This document shows, piece by piece, positions 8,247-17,121 of a stretch of DNA of 64,000 nucleotides (position 1 is its first letter; each line of letters begins with the position of its first letter). The notes below the pieces were generated by a model. That model saw only the letters and a list, made by a program, of their open reading frames with translations. It had not been told where the DNA came from and made no database searches. This stretch comes from Actinopolymorpha pittospori (lineage in GTDB: Bacteria > Actinomycetota > Actinomycetes > Propionibacteriales > Actinopolymorphaceae): assembly GCF_014873875.1 (NCBI RefSeq), contig NZ_JADBEM010000001.1:1860001-1924000 (forward strand), read 5' to 3'. Made by a program: the position numbers and the translations under genes.

Positions 8247-11200
8247 ATGTCCCACGCGTACGGTGGCCGCATGGTCGCCCTGCGTACGCGAAGTCGCAGG
8301 TTGGCTGTGTCGATCTCGATCGCGCTGGTCGTCGCGGTGGTGGCCGGTCTCCTCGCCTGGCGCACACTCGACGACGGACCCGCGTACCGCGTCGAGGACG
8401 CGAGGGTGACGGTTCTCACCGGACCGCGCGGCGACGAGCCGGTCGCGTTGGACACCAGGCTGTACGTGCCGGAGTCCGCGACGGCCGAGCATCCGGCGCC
8501 CGCCGTCCTGCTCGCCCACGGATTCGGCGGCACCAAACTCAGCGTCGCCGGCCAGGCACGCGACCTGGTCCGTCGGGGTTACGTCGTCCTCACCTGGTCC
8601 GCCCAGGGGTTCGGCGCCTCCGGCGGCCAGATCCACCTGGACAGTCCGGACTACGAGGTCACCGACGGGCGGCGGCTGATCGACTGGCTGGCCCGGCGCC
8701 CGGAGGTCCGCCTGGACGCCCGCGGTGACCCGCGGGTCGGTGTCGTGGGAGCGTCGTACGGCGGGGCGCTGGCGCTGCTGCTGGCCGGCTACGACCGCCG
8801 CGTGGACGCCATCGTCCCGCAGGCGACCTGGAACGATCTCGGGCGTTCGCTGTTCCCCGAGTCCACGGGCAAGGGGCCAGAGGACGGGGTCCTCAAGCGG
8901 ATGTGGGCCGGCTGGCTCTTCGCCGCGGGCCTGGGATCCAGCACCGACCTCGTCCCCGCTGATGTCAGGGACCGGTTGGCGCCCGCGCAGAGCTGGACCG
9001 GCATGGCGCCGGGCGGTTCCCTCACCGGTCCCGATGGGAGCCCTGGTGAGCGTCCCGGTGGTGGACCGTCTCCACACCCGCCGGCGACAGGCGGATCGGT
9101 CCAGGCGGGCCCGACGCCGCGACAGCCCGCGCGTCCCCCTGCCGACCTCGACGTGAACGCCGGCGCCGCCCCCACCCCGTCGCCCGGGCCGGCCTGCGGC
9201 AGGTTCGCCGCGGACGTGTGCCGGATGTACCAGCGGGTCGCGCTGACCGGACGGGCCGACCCGGCCGCGCTCCGGTTGCTGGAGAGGTCCAGCCCCGCCA
9301 GCATCCTGCACCGGATCACCGCGCCCACCCTGGTGATCCAGGGGACCGTGGACACGCTCTTCCCGCTCGCGGAGGCGGACGCCAACGCCATGGGCATCGC
9401 CGCCGCCGGTACGCGAGTCCGGGCGGCGTGGTTCTCCGGTGGCCACGACGGCGGTGACGGGTCGGACCTCGACCGGCGCCGGGTGAAGTCCGCAACCCTC
9501 GGCTGGCTCGACTACTACCTGCGCGGCACCGGCAGCCGGCCGTCTCGGTCGTTCGCGTTCAGCCGGGTGACCGGAACCGACTTCGGTGGGACGGGCATCC
9601 GCACCCTGGGGCTCTTCTCCGGCGGCTATCCGCGCCTCGACGGTGACCAGCCGGCCCGCGAGGTCCCGTTGCGTGGCGCACCACAGGCGATCAGCAATCC
9701 GCCCGACGGAACTCCCGCCGGTGTCTCCTCGGTGCCGGGCCTGGGTGCCCTCACCGGGTCGCTGCTCGCGCAGGCCCTGACACTCGACATCCCGGGGCAG
9801 AGCGTGTCGTACGAGTCCGACCCGCTGAGTGGGCCGGTGGACGCGACCGGGTCGCCCACGGTACGAGTGCGCGCGGCGTCCCCCACCGGTAGCGCGGTCC
9901 TCTTCGTCAAGCTGTACGACGTCGCGCCAAGCGGCGCCGCCGAACTGCCCGGTGGCGTCGCTCCGATCCGGTTGACCGGGCTGCCCACCTCGATCGCCGA
10001 CGCCAGGCCGGTGACCGTGACGCTGCCCGCGATCGTGCACAGGTTCGCCACCGGGCACCGGCTCCGCGTCGCCATCGCCACCTCCGACCAGGCCTACGCC
10101 GGACCACCCGCGCCGCAGGTCTACGTCGCCGGGCTGGCCGCCGGTTCCGGCGTCCTGGTACCGCAGGTCGCCGCCTTCAGCGCGAGTGACCCGGCCGGAC
10201 CGTGGATCGCGCTGTTCCTCGTGGTGGCGGTCGCCCTGGCCGTCGCGGTGGCCGGAGCCTGGCTGCTCGCCCGCTGGCTCGCCCGGCGCCGGGTGCGGCT
10301 CCGGGAGGTCGAGCACGCCGAGACGCCCCTCGTCGTACGCGGCCTGTCCAAGACCTACAAGGGCGGTCTGACGGCGCTACGGGACGTGGACTTCACCGTC
10401 CGCCGCGGCCAGGTGGTGGGCCTGCTCGGCCCGAACGGCGCCGGCAAGACGACGTGCCTGCGCATCCTCCAGGGCCTGATCCGGCCGACCACGGGCGAGG
10501 TGCGGATGTTCGGGCACCTCGTGGCGGCCGGCGCGCCGGTGCTGTCCCGGGTCGGGGTCCTCGTCGAGGGACCCGGCTTCCTTCCCGACCTGTCCGGCCG
10601 GGCCAACCTCGAACTGTTCTGGCGCTCGACCGGACGGCCACGGGCCGACGCCCGCTTCGAGGAGGTGCTCGCGATCGCCGCGCTCGGCACCGCCATCCAC
10701 CGCAGGGTCCGGTCCTACAGCCACGGCATGCGCCAGCGCCTGGCCATCGCCCAGGCGATGCTCGGCATGCCGGAGTTCCTCATCCTGGACGAGCCCACCG
10801 ACGGTCTCGACCCGCCCCAGATCGCCACCCTGCGGCGGATGCTGCGCCGCTACACCGAGGGCGGCCGGGCGGTCCTCGTCTCCAGTCACCTGCTCGCCGA
10901 GGTCGAACGCACCTGCACCCACGTGGTGGTCCTGCACCGCGGTGCACGGGTCGCGGAAGGGACGGTCGCGGAGATCGTCGCTGATTCTCGGACCGTGATG
11001 GTGGACGTGAACGACGTCGAGCGGGCCGAGGCGTTGCTCGACGAACTCGGCGTCCGCTCCGTCGTCCGCAACAACGACGAACTGGTCGTCGACCTGGACG
11101 GCGTGGCCCGCACCGACCTGGTCCGGACCCTGGTCACCGGTGGGGTCGGCGTGTCGCGGGTCGCACCGAGAGGTCGGCTGGAGGACGTCTTCCTGAACCT

Positions 11201-11312
11201 CGTCGGCCAGGAACGCGGTGCCGTCGACGTCACCGCGGACGGCACGGGCGTCGCCGAGTCGCCCGCCGGCGACGGTCCCACCCGAGGGCGCGAGAAGGGC
11301 GAACCGGCATGA
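8247..11312 (+). CDS. alpha/beta-hydrolase (S15/CocE-like) fused to ABC transporter ATP-binding domain
   Basis: One 1021-residue uninterrupted frame. Residues ~21-38 form a membrane anchor/signal segment. Residues ~50-480 are a CocE/X-Pro-dipeptidyl-peptidase-like hydrolase: HGFGG oxyanion loop at 91-95, nucleophile Ser170 in GASYGG, later TLVIQGTVDTLFP (Asp) and SGGHDGG (His). About 480-650 resembles the S15 C-terminal beta domain. A second membrane helix (~650-675) leads into an ABC ATPase: Walker A GPNGAGKTT at ~728, signature SHGMRQ at ~825, Walker B FLILDEPTD at ~848. The hydrolase would lie outside and the ATPase inside. Its TGA overlaps the permease ATG. An alternative start is the ATG at 8271. 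The role may be export coupled to peptide/ester processing (inference). Confidence 0.85.
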   Translation: MSHAYGGRMVALRTRSRRLAVSISIALVVAVVAGLLAWRTLDDGPAYRVEDARVTVLTGPRGDEPVALDTRLYVPESATAEHPAPAVLLAHGFGGTKLSVAGQARDLVRRGYVVLTWSAQGFGASGGQIHLDSPDYEVTDGRRLIDWLARRPEVRLDARGDPRVGVVGASYGGALALLLAGYDRRVDAIVPQATWNDLGRSLFPESTGKGPEDGVLKRMWAGWLFAAGLGSSTDLVPADVRDRLAPAQSWTGMAPGGSLTGPDGSPGERPGGGPSPHPPATGGSVQAGPTPRQPARPPADLDVNAGAAPTPSPGPACGRFAADVCRMYQRVALTGRADPAALRLLERSSPASILHRITAPTLVIQGTVDTLFPLAEADANAMGIAAAGTRVRAAWFSGGHDGGDGSDLDRRRVKSATLGWLDYYLRGTGSRPSRSFAFSRVTGTDFGGTGIRTLGLFSGGYPRLDGDQPAREVPLRGAPQAISNPPDGTPAGVSSVPGLGALTGSLLAQALTLDIPGQSVSYESDPLSGPVDATGSPTVRVRAASPTGSAVLFVKLYDVAPSGAAELPGGVAPIRLTGLPTSIADARPVTVTLPAIVHRFATGHRLRVAIATSDQAYAGPPAPQVYVAGLAAGSGVLVPQVAAFSASDPAGPWIALFLVVAVALAVAVAGAWLLARWLARRRVRLREVEHAETPLVVRGLSKTYKGGLTALRDVDFTVRRGQVVGLLGPNGAGKTTCLRILQGLIRPTTGEVRMFGHLVAAGAPVLSRVGVLVEGPGFLPDLSGRANLELFWRSTGRPRADARFEEVLAIAALGTAIHRRVRSYSHGMRQRLAIAQAMLGMPEFLILDEPTDGLDPPQIATLRRMLRRYTEGGRAVLVSSHLLAEVERTCTHVVVLHRGARVAEGTVAEIVADSRTVMVDVNDVERAEALLDELGVRSVVRNNDELVVDLDGVARTDLVRTLVTGGVGVSRVAPRGRLEDVFLNLVGQERGAVDVTADGTGVAESPAGDGPTRGREKGEPA

Positions 11313-12223
11313 GCGAACAGACCGGGCACGCCGATCCCGCGCGGGTGCCTCCCCGCGACGAGGGGGTTCTCGGTGCCGAGGAGGCCGACGGGGCCGCACC
11401 CGGTTACCAGGCGGAGGCCACGCTCACGGTCCGGACCGAGATCCGCCGGCAGCTTCGACGCCGGCGTACCGCACTGTGTCTCGGGCTCGTCGTCGCCCTG
11501 CCCCTCGTCCTGGTGGCGGCGTTCAAGCTGGGAACGCCGGAGAACGCCAGCGGCGTGTCGTTCGGCGACCTCGCGACCTACAGCTCGGTCAACTTCACCG
11601 TCTTCACGCTGGCATCGACCGCGCCGCTGCTGCTCATCCTCATCGTCGCGCTGGTGTGCGGGGACGCGGTGGCCAGTGAGGCGAGCTGGGGCAGCCTGCG
11701 ATACCTCCTCGCGATCCCCGTACCCCGGGCGCGGCTGCTCGGTGTCAAGCTCACCGTGAGCCTGCTGACCTCGGCGGTCGCCCTGGTGGTGCTGACCGGG
11801 ACCGCCCTGGCCATCGGTACGGCGGCGTTCGGGTGGCTGCCGCTGCGAACCGCGCAAGGTGACGACCTGCCCGCCGTCGACGCGCTCTGGCGGATCGGCG
11901 GGATGCTCGGCTACCTCGCCATCAGCCTGCTGCTCGTCGCCGCTCTCGCGTTCTGGCTGTCGACCTGCACGGACGCGCCGCTGGCGGCGGTCGGCGGCGC
12001 CGTGATGGTGGTGATCCTCGCCTCCATCCTCAACCAGGTGGAGACGCTCGGTGTCGTACGCAGCCTGCTGCCGATGCACTACTCGGACGCCTGGCAGGGG
12101 TTGTTCACCGACCCGCTGCAGCTCGAGGACATGGCCAAGGGGGCGGTGTCGGCGCTGATCTACGCGACCGTGTTCTTCGGCTGCGCGTGGTGGAAGTTCC
12201 TCCGCAAGGACGTGCTGTCCTGA
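11309..12223 (+). CDS. ABC-2 type transporter permease
   Basis: A 304-residue permease. A ~50-residue hydrophilic N-terminus is followed by RTEIRRQLRRRRTALCLGL and six predicted membrane helices, ending with a KFLRKDVLS tail. ABC-2/NatB-like features include SEASWGSLRYLLAIPVPRARLLGVK after the second helix, the usual cytoplasmic coupling segment. It overlaps the hydrolase-ATPase gene by four bases (ATGA), so it is the membrane partner of that fused ATPase. No third subunit gene follows. Confidence 0.82.
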   Translation: MSEQTGHADPARVPPRDEGVLGAEEADGAAPGYQAEATLTVRTEIRRQLRRRRTALCLGLVVALPLVLVAAFKLGTPENASGVSFGDLATYSSVNFTVFTLASTAPLLLILIVALVCGDAVASEASWGSLRYLLAIPVPRARLLGVKLTVSLLTSAVALVVLTGTALAIGTAAFGWLPLRTAQGDDLPAVDALWRIGGMLGYLAISLLLVAALAFWLSTCTDAPLAAVGGAVMVVILASILNQVETLGVVRSLLPMHYSDAWQGLFTDPLQLEDMAKGAVSALIYATVFFGCAWWKFLRKDVLS

Positions 12224-12344
12224 ACGTCCCGATCGATGGGCACAGGTGACGCTACGGGCCCGATCGGAGGGTTCGTCCCGGTGCTGTTCCTGCGTTCTCC
12301 GGGCTGCCTGGAAATACCTCTGTGACAGAGCTACTCTGGCGGGC

Positions 12345-12884
12345 GTGAATGCGTCGAACCAGTCCTTCGCCCAGCCCGCCAGCCGGGCATCCTCGGCGAC
12401 CGACGCGCCGGAGCTGTCCGCCGAGGACGCTCTCGCCGACGAACTCCTCGCCGGCATCGGCGCGCTCCGGCGCGGGCTGCGCCGATCCGCCGGCCCCGAC
12501 TGGCCGTTCAGCCCGTTGACCGGCGCGCAGGCGGAGCTGCTCAAGCTCGTCCGCCGGCAGCCCGGCATCTCGGTCGCCGCCGCGGCGGCGGAGCTGCGGG
12601 TCGCCGCCAACACGGTCAGCACGCTCGTCCGTCAGCTCTCCCACCAGCAGCTCCTCACCCGCGACGTCGACCCCGACGACCGGCGGGTCGCGCGGCTGCG
12701 GATCACCGAGGAGGCGGCGGCGCGGTTCGGTCGCTGGCGGGACGGCCGCACCCATGCCCTGTCCGCCGTACTCCCGGAGCTCTCGCCCTCACACCGGCAG
12801 GCCCTGGCCGACGTCGTTCCGGCCCTCGCCGAGCTCACGCGGCGCCTCGACGGACCGGATGGAAAGGAGGCGACGCGTGAGTGA
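12345..12884 (+). CDS. MarR family transcriptional regulator
   Basis: A 179-residue winged-helix regulator. The DNA-binding region contains GISVAAAAAELRVAANTVSTLVRQLSHQQLLTRD and the wing DPDDRRVARLRITE, typical of MarR. GTG at 12345 was preferred to the longer frame from 12246, whose extra residues are Cys/Arg-rich and unlike the family. TACTCT lies at 12333-12338, so a leaderless message is plausible. Its last codons overlap the start of the ABC ATPase gene, so it probably regulates its own operon (marR-ATPase-permease) in response to an exported compound. Confidence 0.83.
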   Translation: MNASNQSFAQPASRASSATDAPELSAEDALADELLAGIGALRRGLRRSAGPDWPFSPLTGAQAELLKLVRRQPGISVAAAAAELRVAANTVSTLVRQLSHQQLLTRDVDPDDRRVARLRITEEAAARFGRWRDGRTHALSAVLPELSPSHRQALADVVPALAELTRRLDGPDGKEATRE

Positions 12885-13779
12885 GGTCAACGCCGGAATC
12901 AACGCCGGAATCAACGCTGGGATCAACGCCGAGGCCAATGCTGCGGCCGGCCCTGGAAGCAACGCCGTCGACGGCGCTGACGGCATGACCGCGGTGAGCC
13001 TGCACGGCCTGTCCTACCGCTTCAAGGAACACCTGGCCGTCACCGACCTCGACCTCGACGTGTGCACCGGCGAGGTCTTCGGCCTCCTCGGTCCCAACGG
13101 GGCCGGCAAGACCACCACCATTCGGGTCCTCACCACCCTGCTGCCACTGCAGGACGGCGAGGTCCGCGTCTTCGGCTACGACGTGCGCCGCGACAAGATG
13201 GCCGTCCGGCGGACGCTCGGCTACGTGCCGCAGCAGCTGTCAGCCGACGCCGCGCTGACCGGCCGGGAGAACGTCATGCTCTTCGCCCGGCTCTTCGACG
13301 TCCGTCGCCGCGACCGCAAGCGCCAGGTCGACGAGGCGCTGGAGGTGATGGGCCTCGAGGACGCCGCCGACCGGCTGGCGAGCACCTACTCCGGCGGCAT
13401 GATCCGCCGCCTCGAACTCGCGCAGGCCCTCATCAACCGCCCCCGGCTCCTGGTGCTCGACGAGCCGACGATCGGCCTGGACCCGATCGCCCGCGGCACC
13501 GTCTGGGAGCGCGTCGAGGAGTTGCGCGCCGACACCGGCATGACCGTCCTCGTCACGACCCACTACATGGACGAGGCCGACCAGATGTGTGACCGGATCG
13601 GCCTGATGCACCTCGGCAAGCTCCGTGCGGTCGGCGCGCCCGAGGACCTCAAGTCCGCCCTTGGCCCCGACGCCAGCCTCGAGGACGTCTTCCGGCACCA
13701 CTCCGGCAGCACCTTCGACGAAGGAGGTGGCTTCAGTGACGTCCGCAGCACGCGTCGCACCGCCCACCGACTCGGTTAA
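12877..13779 (+). CDS. ABC exporter ATP-binding protein (DrrA-like)
   Basis: A 300-residue ATPase of the daunorubicin-resistance (DrrA) class. It has Walker A GPNGAGKTTT, Q-loop YVPQQ, signature YSGGM, Walker B LLVLDEPTIGLDP and H-loop VTTHYMDEAD. GTG at 12877 follows AAAGGAGG (12863-12870) with six-base spacing and overlaps the marR stop. The first ~35 residues are an unusual Asn-Ala-Gly-Ile repeat encoded by 12-bp units (12889-12930), not part of the fold. The gene overlaps the following permease by 44 bases. It is the energy module of the exporter. Confidence 0.88.
   Translation: MSEVNAGINAGINAGINAEANAAAGPGSNAVDGADGMTAVSLHGLSYRFKEHLAVTDLDLDVCTGEVFGLLGPNGAGKTTTIRVLTTLLPLQDGEVRVFGYDVRRDKMAVRRTLGYVPQQLSADAALTGRENVMLFARLFDVRRRDRKRQVDEALEVMGLEDAADRLASTYSGGMIRRLELAQALINRPRLLVLDEPTIGLDPIARGTVWERVEELRADTGMTVLVTTHYMDEADQMCDRIGLMHLGKLRAVGAPEDLKSALGPDASLEDVFRHHSGSTFDEGGGFSDVRSTRRTAHRLG
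12889..12930. repeat. 12-bp tandem repeat inside the DrrA-like gene
   Basis: The unit AACGCCGGAATC is repeated about 3.5 times with minor changes and encodes NAGI copies in the disordered N-terminus of the ATPase. The unit is a multiple of three, so copy changes stay in frame. Confidence 0.7.
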
Positions 13780-14560
13780 GCGGGCACCCCGTACGGCGGG
13801 GTGGCGGCTGCCGAGCCGGGTGGTCACCCTCTGCCTGCTCGAACTCCAGAAACTCCGCCACGACCGCACCGAGCTCGTCACCCGGGCGATCCAGCCGGCC
13901 CTGTGGCTGGTGATCTTCGGTACGACGTTCAGCCGGTTGCGGGTCATCCCGACCGGCGACGTGCCCTACCTCGACTACCTCGCGCCCGGCATCCTCGCCC
14001 AGTCCGCGTTGTTCATCGCGATCTTCTACGGCATCCAGATCATCTGGGAACGCGACGCGGGCGTTCTCGCGAAACTGCTGGTGACTCCCACGCCGCGAGC
14101 CGCCCTGGTGACCGGGAAGGCGTTCGCGGCCGGCATCCGCGCCTCCGTGCAGGCGGTCATCGTGCTGATCCTCGCCGTCCTCCTCGGCGTCGACATCACC
14201 GCCAACCCACTGCGCATCATCGGCGCGTTCGTGGCACTGATCCTGGGTGCGGCGTTCTTCTCCTGCCTGTCCCTCACGATCGCGGGACTGGTCCTCAAAC
14301 GGGACCGGCTGATGGGCATCGGCCAGGCGATCACCATGCCGCTCTTCTTCGCGTCGAACTCGCTCTACCCGATCGCACTGATGCCCGACTGGCTGCGCTG
14401 GCTCGCCCACATCAACCCGTTGAGCTACCAGGTCGACGCGCTGCGCGGACTGCTGGTGGGCACCCCCGCCAACCTGTGGCTCGACTTCGGGGTCCTCGTC
14501 CTCGCGGCCGCCGCCGGCATCACCGCCGCCTCCGCGCTGCTCGGCCGGCTCGCCCGCTGA
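13736..14560 (+). CDS. ABC exporter permease (DrrB-like, ABC-2)
   Basis: A 274-residue membrane protein with six hydrophobic segments and the ABC-2 signature region (RDAGVLAKLLVTPTPRAALV), followed by NSLYPIALMPDWLRWLAHINPLSYQVDALRG near the C-terminus. This is the classic DrrB-type ending. The GTG at 13736 has AAGGAGG a few bases upstream (~13721-13727) and lies 44 nt inside the 3' end of the ATPase gene, implying coupled translation. Together they form a drug/lipid exporter controlled by the upstream MarR (inferred). Confidence 0.87.
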   Translation: MTSAARVAPPTDSVKRAPRTAGWRLPSRVVTLCLLELQKLRHDRTELVTRAIQPALWLVIFGTTFSRLRVIPTGDVPYLDYLAPGILAQSALFIAIFYGIQIIWERDAGVLAKLLVTPTPRAALVTGKAFAAGIRASVQAVIVLILAVLLGVDITANPLRIIGAFVALILGAAFFSCLSLTIAGLVLKRDRLMGIGQAITMPLFFASNSLYPIALMPDWLRWLAHINPLSYQVDALRGLLVGTPANLWLDFGVLVLAAAAGITAASALLGRLAR

Positions 14561-14679
14561 CCACCGGCGTTCCCCGACCCGGCCAGGTCGGGGTCCGGGT
14601 GCACGCGACCCGCGTGCGACACGTCCGGTCCCTGACGCAACCCTGGCCGTCGCGGCTCGCCCTTCCCTAGCCTCGGCGG

Positions 14680-16007
14680 GTGACTTCGAGCAAGCCCGAC
14701 CGCCCCAACATCGTCCTCGTCCACTGGCACGACCTGGGTACCCGCCTGGGCACCTACGGCGTTCCTGGCGTCGCCAGTCCCGCGGTCGACCGGCTCGCGG
14801 CCGACGGCGTGCGCTTCGACCGTGCCTTCTGCGCCACTCCGCTGTGCAGCCCGGCCCGCAGCGCCCTGATGACCGGCCGCTACCCGCACGAGACGGGGAT
14901 GTTCGGCCTGCAGCACCGGGGCTGGGAGTACCACGAGGGCGTGGAGACGCTGCCGATGCACCTACGCCGGCTCGGCTACCACAGCGCCAACTTCGGCATG
15001 CAGCACGAGTCGGCCCACACCGAACGCCTCGGTTACGACGAGGTGGTCGAGGCCCGTGACCCCGCGACCGGCTGGCAGCGCGCCGACACCGTGGTCGACG
15101 AGGCCACCGCCTGGCTACGTTCGCCCGAACTGCTCACAGATCCGGTCGGTGCGGTGTCCTGCCACGTCGGCGGGAGCCGTTCCTCGCCGTCGTCGGATTC
15201 TTCGAGGTGCACCGCCCCTATCCGGACGACCTCTATCCGCCCGACGACCCGGCCGACGTGTCGGTCCCGCCGTTCCTGCCGGACAACCCGCACACCCGGG
15301 CCGACCTCGCGGCGTTCCAGGGATCGATCCGGGTCGCCGACCGGGCCACCGGGCGCCTTGTCGACACGTTGCGGGACGAGGGCCTGCTGGACAACACCTG
15401 GATCGTCTTCACCACCGACCACGGCATGGCGTTCCCGGGCGGGAAGTCGACGCTCTACGACCCCGGCATCCGGGTCGCGCTCATCATGCGGCCGCCGGAC
15501 GGTTCGGCGTACCGGCGGGAGGCGACCGACCGGCTGGCCGCGCACGTCGACGTGCTGCCGACGCTCCTCGACCTCGCCGGTGGCGAACCGCCGACCGGGA
15601 TCGGGGGCATCAGCCACGCCGACTGGCTCCGCGGTGGGACGGCTAGTCCGGAGCGGACCGAGGTGTTCGCGGAGAAGAGCTACCACGACGTCTACGACCC
15701 GATGCGGGCCGTGCGTACGCGGGACTGGAAGTACGTCCGGAACGCCGAACCCGGCCCGCTGCTCGTGCTGCCCGGCGACATCGAGGCGAGCGCGACCAGA
15801 GCCGGCATGGGCGACGCGCACCTCGCGACGCGACCCGACGTGGAGCTCTACGACCTGTCGGCCGACCCGTGGGAACGCGACAACGTCGCCGGTCGGCCAG
15901 ACCTCGCGGACGTCGAACGCCAACTCGCGGCGAGGCTGGAGGAATGGCAACGGGAGACGGGGGACCCACTGCTCGTGGGCCCGATCCCGCCTCCCGTGCT
16001 GGAGTGA
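14680..16007 (+). pseudogene. sulfatase interrupted by a frameshift
   Basis: Residues 1-~155 (14680-~15145) are a type I sulfatase N-terminus with metal-site NIVLVHWHDLG and the formylglycine motif C-S-P-A-R (Cys56), then MTGRYPHETG. The rest (EPFLAVVGFFEVHRPYP ... FTTDHGMAFPGGK ... DPWERDNVAG) continues in another frame from ~15174 to the stop at 16005-16007. The switch lies between about 15115 and 15170 and needs a net -1/+2 change. With both parts the length (~440 residues) is normal. It is either a real inactivating indel or a sequence error. No sulfatase-maturase is nearby. The GTG start has no clear ribosome site. Confidence 0.75.
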
Positions 16008-16035
16008 CGGACTCCGGGGCTGGCTCCGGGGCTGG

Positions 16036-16905
16036 TCAGCCCGAGTGCCGGCCCGAGTCCTTGGCGTTCTTGCTCGACTGCTCGTCGCTGGCCGCGCCCT
16101 CCGCGACGGCGGCGTCCGGCGTCTCGACGTGCTCGGCCGGAGCGTCAGGAGTGGTCGGCACGGTCGGCGTGTCGGTCGCGCGGTCGGCGACCGCCTCGCC
16201 CGGGCTGGCACCGACGGTGTCCGCCGGTGCGGGCGGCGTGGTCGAGCCGGAGTTGCCGCCGGTCCAGGTCGACCCCTCGGCGTGTCCAGCCGGGCGGGAG
16301 TTGCCGCCGCTGGTCGGCGTCGGTGTCGTGGCGGCCATCGGCTGCCACTGGCGGTCGCTGCCACTCTTGAGGACCCGGTACGCCGCCACCGCGGCCCCGC
16401 CGAGCGCGGTGACCGTGATGAGGATGCGGGCCCACTTGTGCTTGCGGCGTGGCTTCGGCGCCTCGAGTTCTCCCCGCAGGGCGGCGTAGGCAGCCGTTCC
16501 GCGCCGTACGGCCTCGTCACGGTAAGGCTCGCTCGCGGTCACCGCGTGTGACATGGCGGTCGACACGCGGGGGACCACGTCGTCGACCAGGACGTTGCGC
16601 GCGTGCTCGACCGCCGGGCCGACCTTCTCCCGGGCCTCCTCGACGGCGGGCCCGATGTGGGTGCGTGCGTTGTCGACCGCGGGGACGATGTGGCCGCGGG
16701 CGCTTTCGACGGCCGGGACGATGTGGCCGCGGGCGCTCTCCACGGCCGGGACGATGTGTCCGCGCGCGTTCTCCACCGTGGGGGCGATCCGCTGCTTCGC
16801 GTTCTCCACCGCGGGAGTCAGCCGGTCTCGCGTGTAGTCGGCGGCTGGGGCTACTGCCTTGCGGACGTCCTGACCCAGGCCTGCTCGCTTCTTCTGGCGT
16901 CCCAT
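16036..16905 (-). CDS. DUF5324-like membrane-anchored repeat protein
   Basis: A 289-residue protein from ATG 16905, with AAGGAGG (16915-16921, minus strand) about eight bases upstream. Residues ~28-105 hold about seven 11-residue amphipathic repeats of the type PAVExARxHIV. A hydrophobic helix follows basic KPRRKHKWAR (ARILITVTALGGAAVAAYRVL), then a Pro/Thr/Gly-rich acidic tail. This layout and the position beside ppiA match the DUF5324 family of Streptomyces and, by position only, mycobacterial CwsA. A role in the cell envelope or division is inferred from location. It is divergent from ppiA. Confidence 0.65.
   Translation of the reverse strand: MGRQKKRAGLGQDVRKAVAPAADYTRDRLTPAVENAKQRIAPTVENARGHIVPAVESARGHIVPAVESARGHIVPAVDNARTHIGPAVEEAREKVGPAVEHARNVLVDDVVPRVSTAMSHAVTASEPYRDEAVRRGTAAYAALRGELEAPKPRRKHKWARILITVTALGGAAVAAYRVLKSGSDRQWQPMAATTPTPTSGGNSRPAGHAEGSTWTGGNSGSTTPPAPADTVGASPGEAVADRATDTPTVPTTPDAPAEHVETPDAAVAEGAASDEQSSKNAKDSGRHSG
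16650..16815. repeat. 33-bp tandem repeats encoding 11-residue helical units
   Basis: About five 33-bp copies (for example beginning CGGCCGGGACGATGTG around 16710 and 16743) encode PAVESARGHIV-type units in the DUF5324-like gene. Two neighbouring copies are nearly identical, suggesting recent duplication. Confidence 0.7.
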
Positions 16906-16919
16906 CTGGTTGCGCCTCC

Positions 16920-16928
16920 TTGTCCACA
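16920..16928. promoter_or_regulatory. DnaA-box-like nonamer upstream of ppiA
   Basis: TTGTCCACA matches the consensus usually given for high-GC actinobacterial DnaA boxes. It sits within the ppiA/DUF5324 divergent promoter region and overlaps a CCACACG/CGTGTGG palindrome. The same 13-mer TTGTCCACACGTC recurs at 19033. Confidence 0.35.
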
Positions 16929-17121
16929 CGTCGTGTGGCGTTCTACTCGGTCCCCGTTTCCTGGCCCCCGAGGCCGGGGACTACTCGGGATGCCTTCCCA
17001 GGATGTTTCCCGATCATGCCCTGCTGAAGCCGCCCTGTCGCGGGGGCACCCCGCAAGCATTCCACTCGTTGGCGTGAAAGGATCGCCGCTACGGCATCGG
17101 AAGCGGAGAGAGGACCTGCTG

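Noticed and set aside
8109..10316. 735-codon minus-strand frame under the hydrolase-ATPase gene
   Set aside because: Gly/Arg/Asp repeats without a domain; antisense shadow of a well-supported gene.
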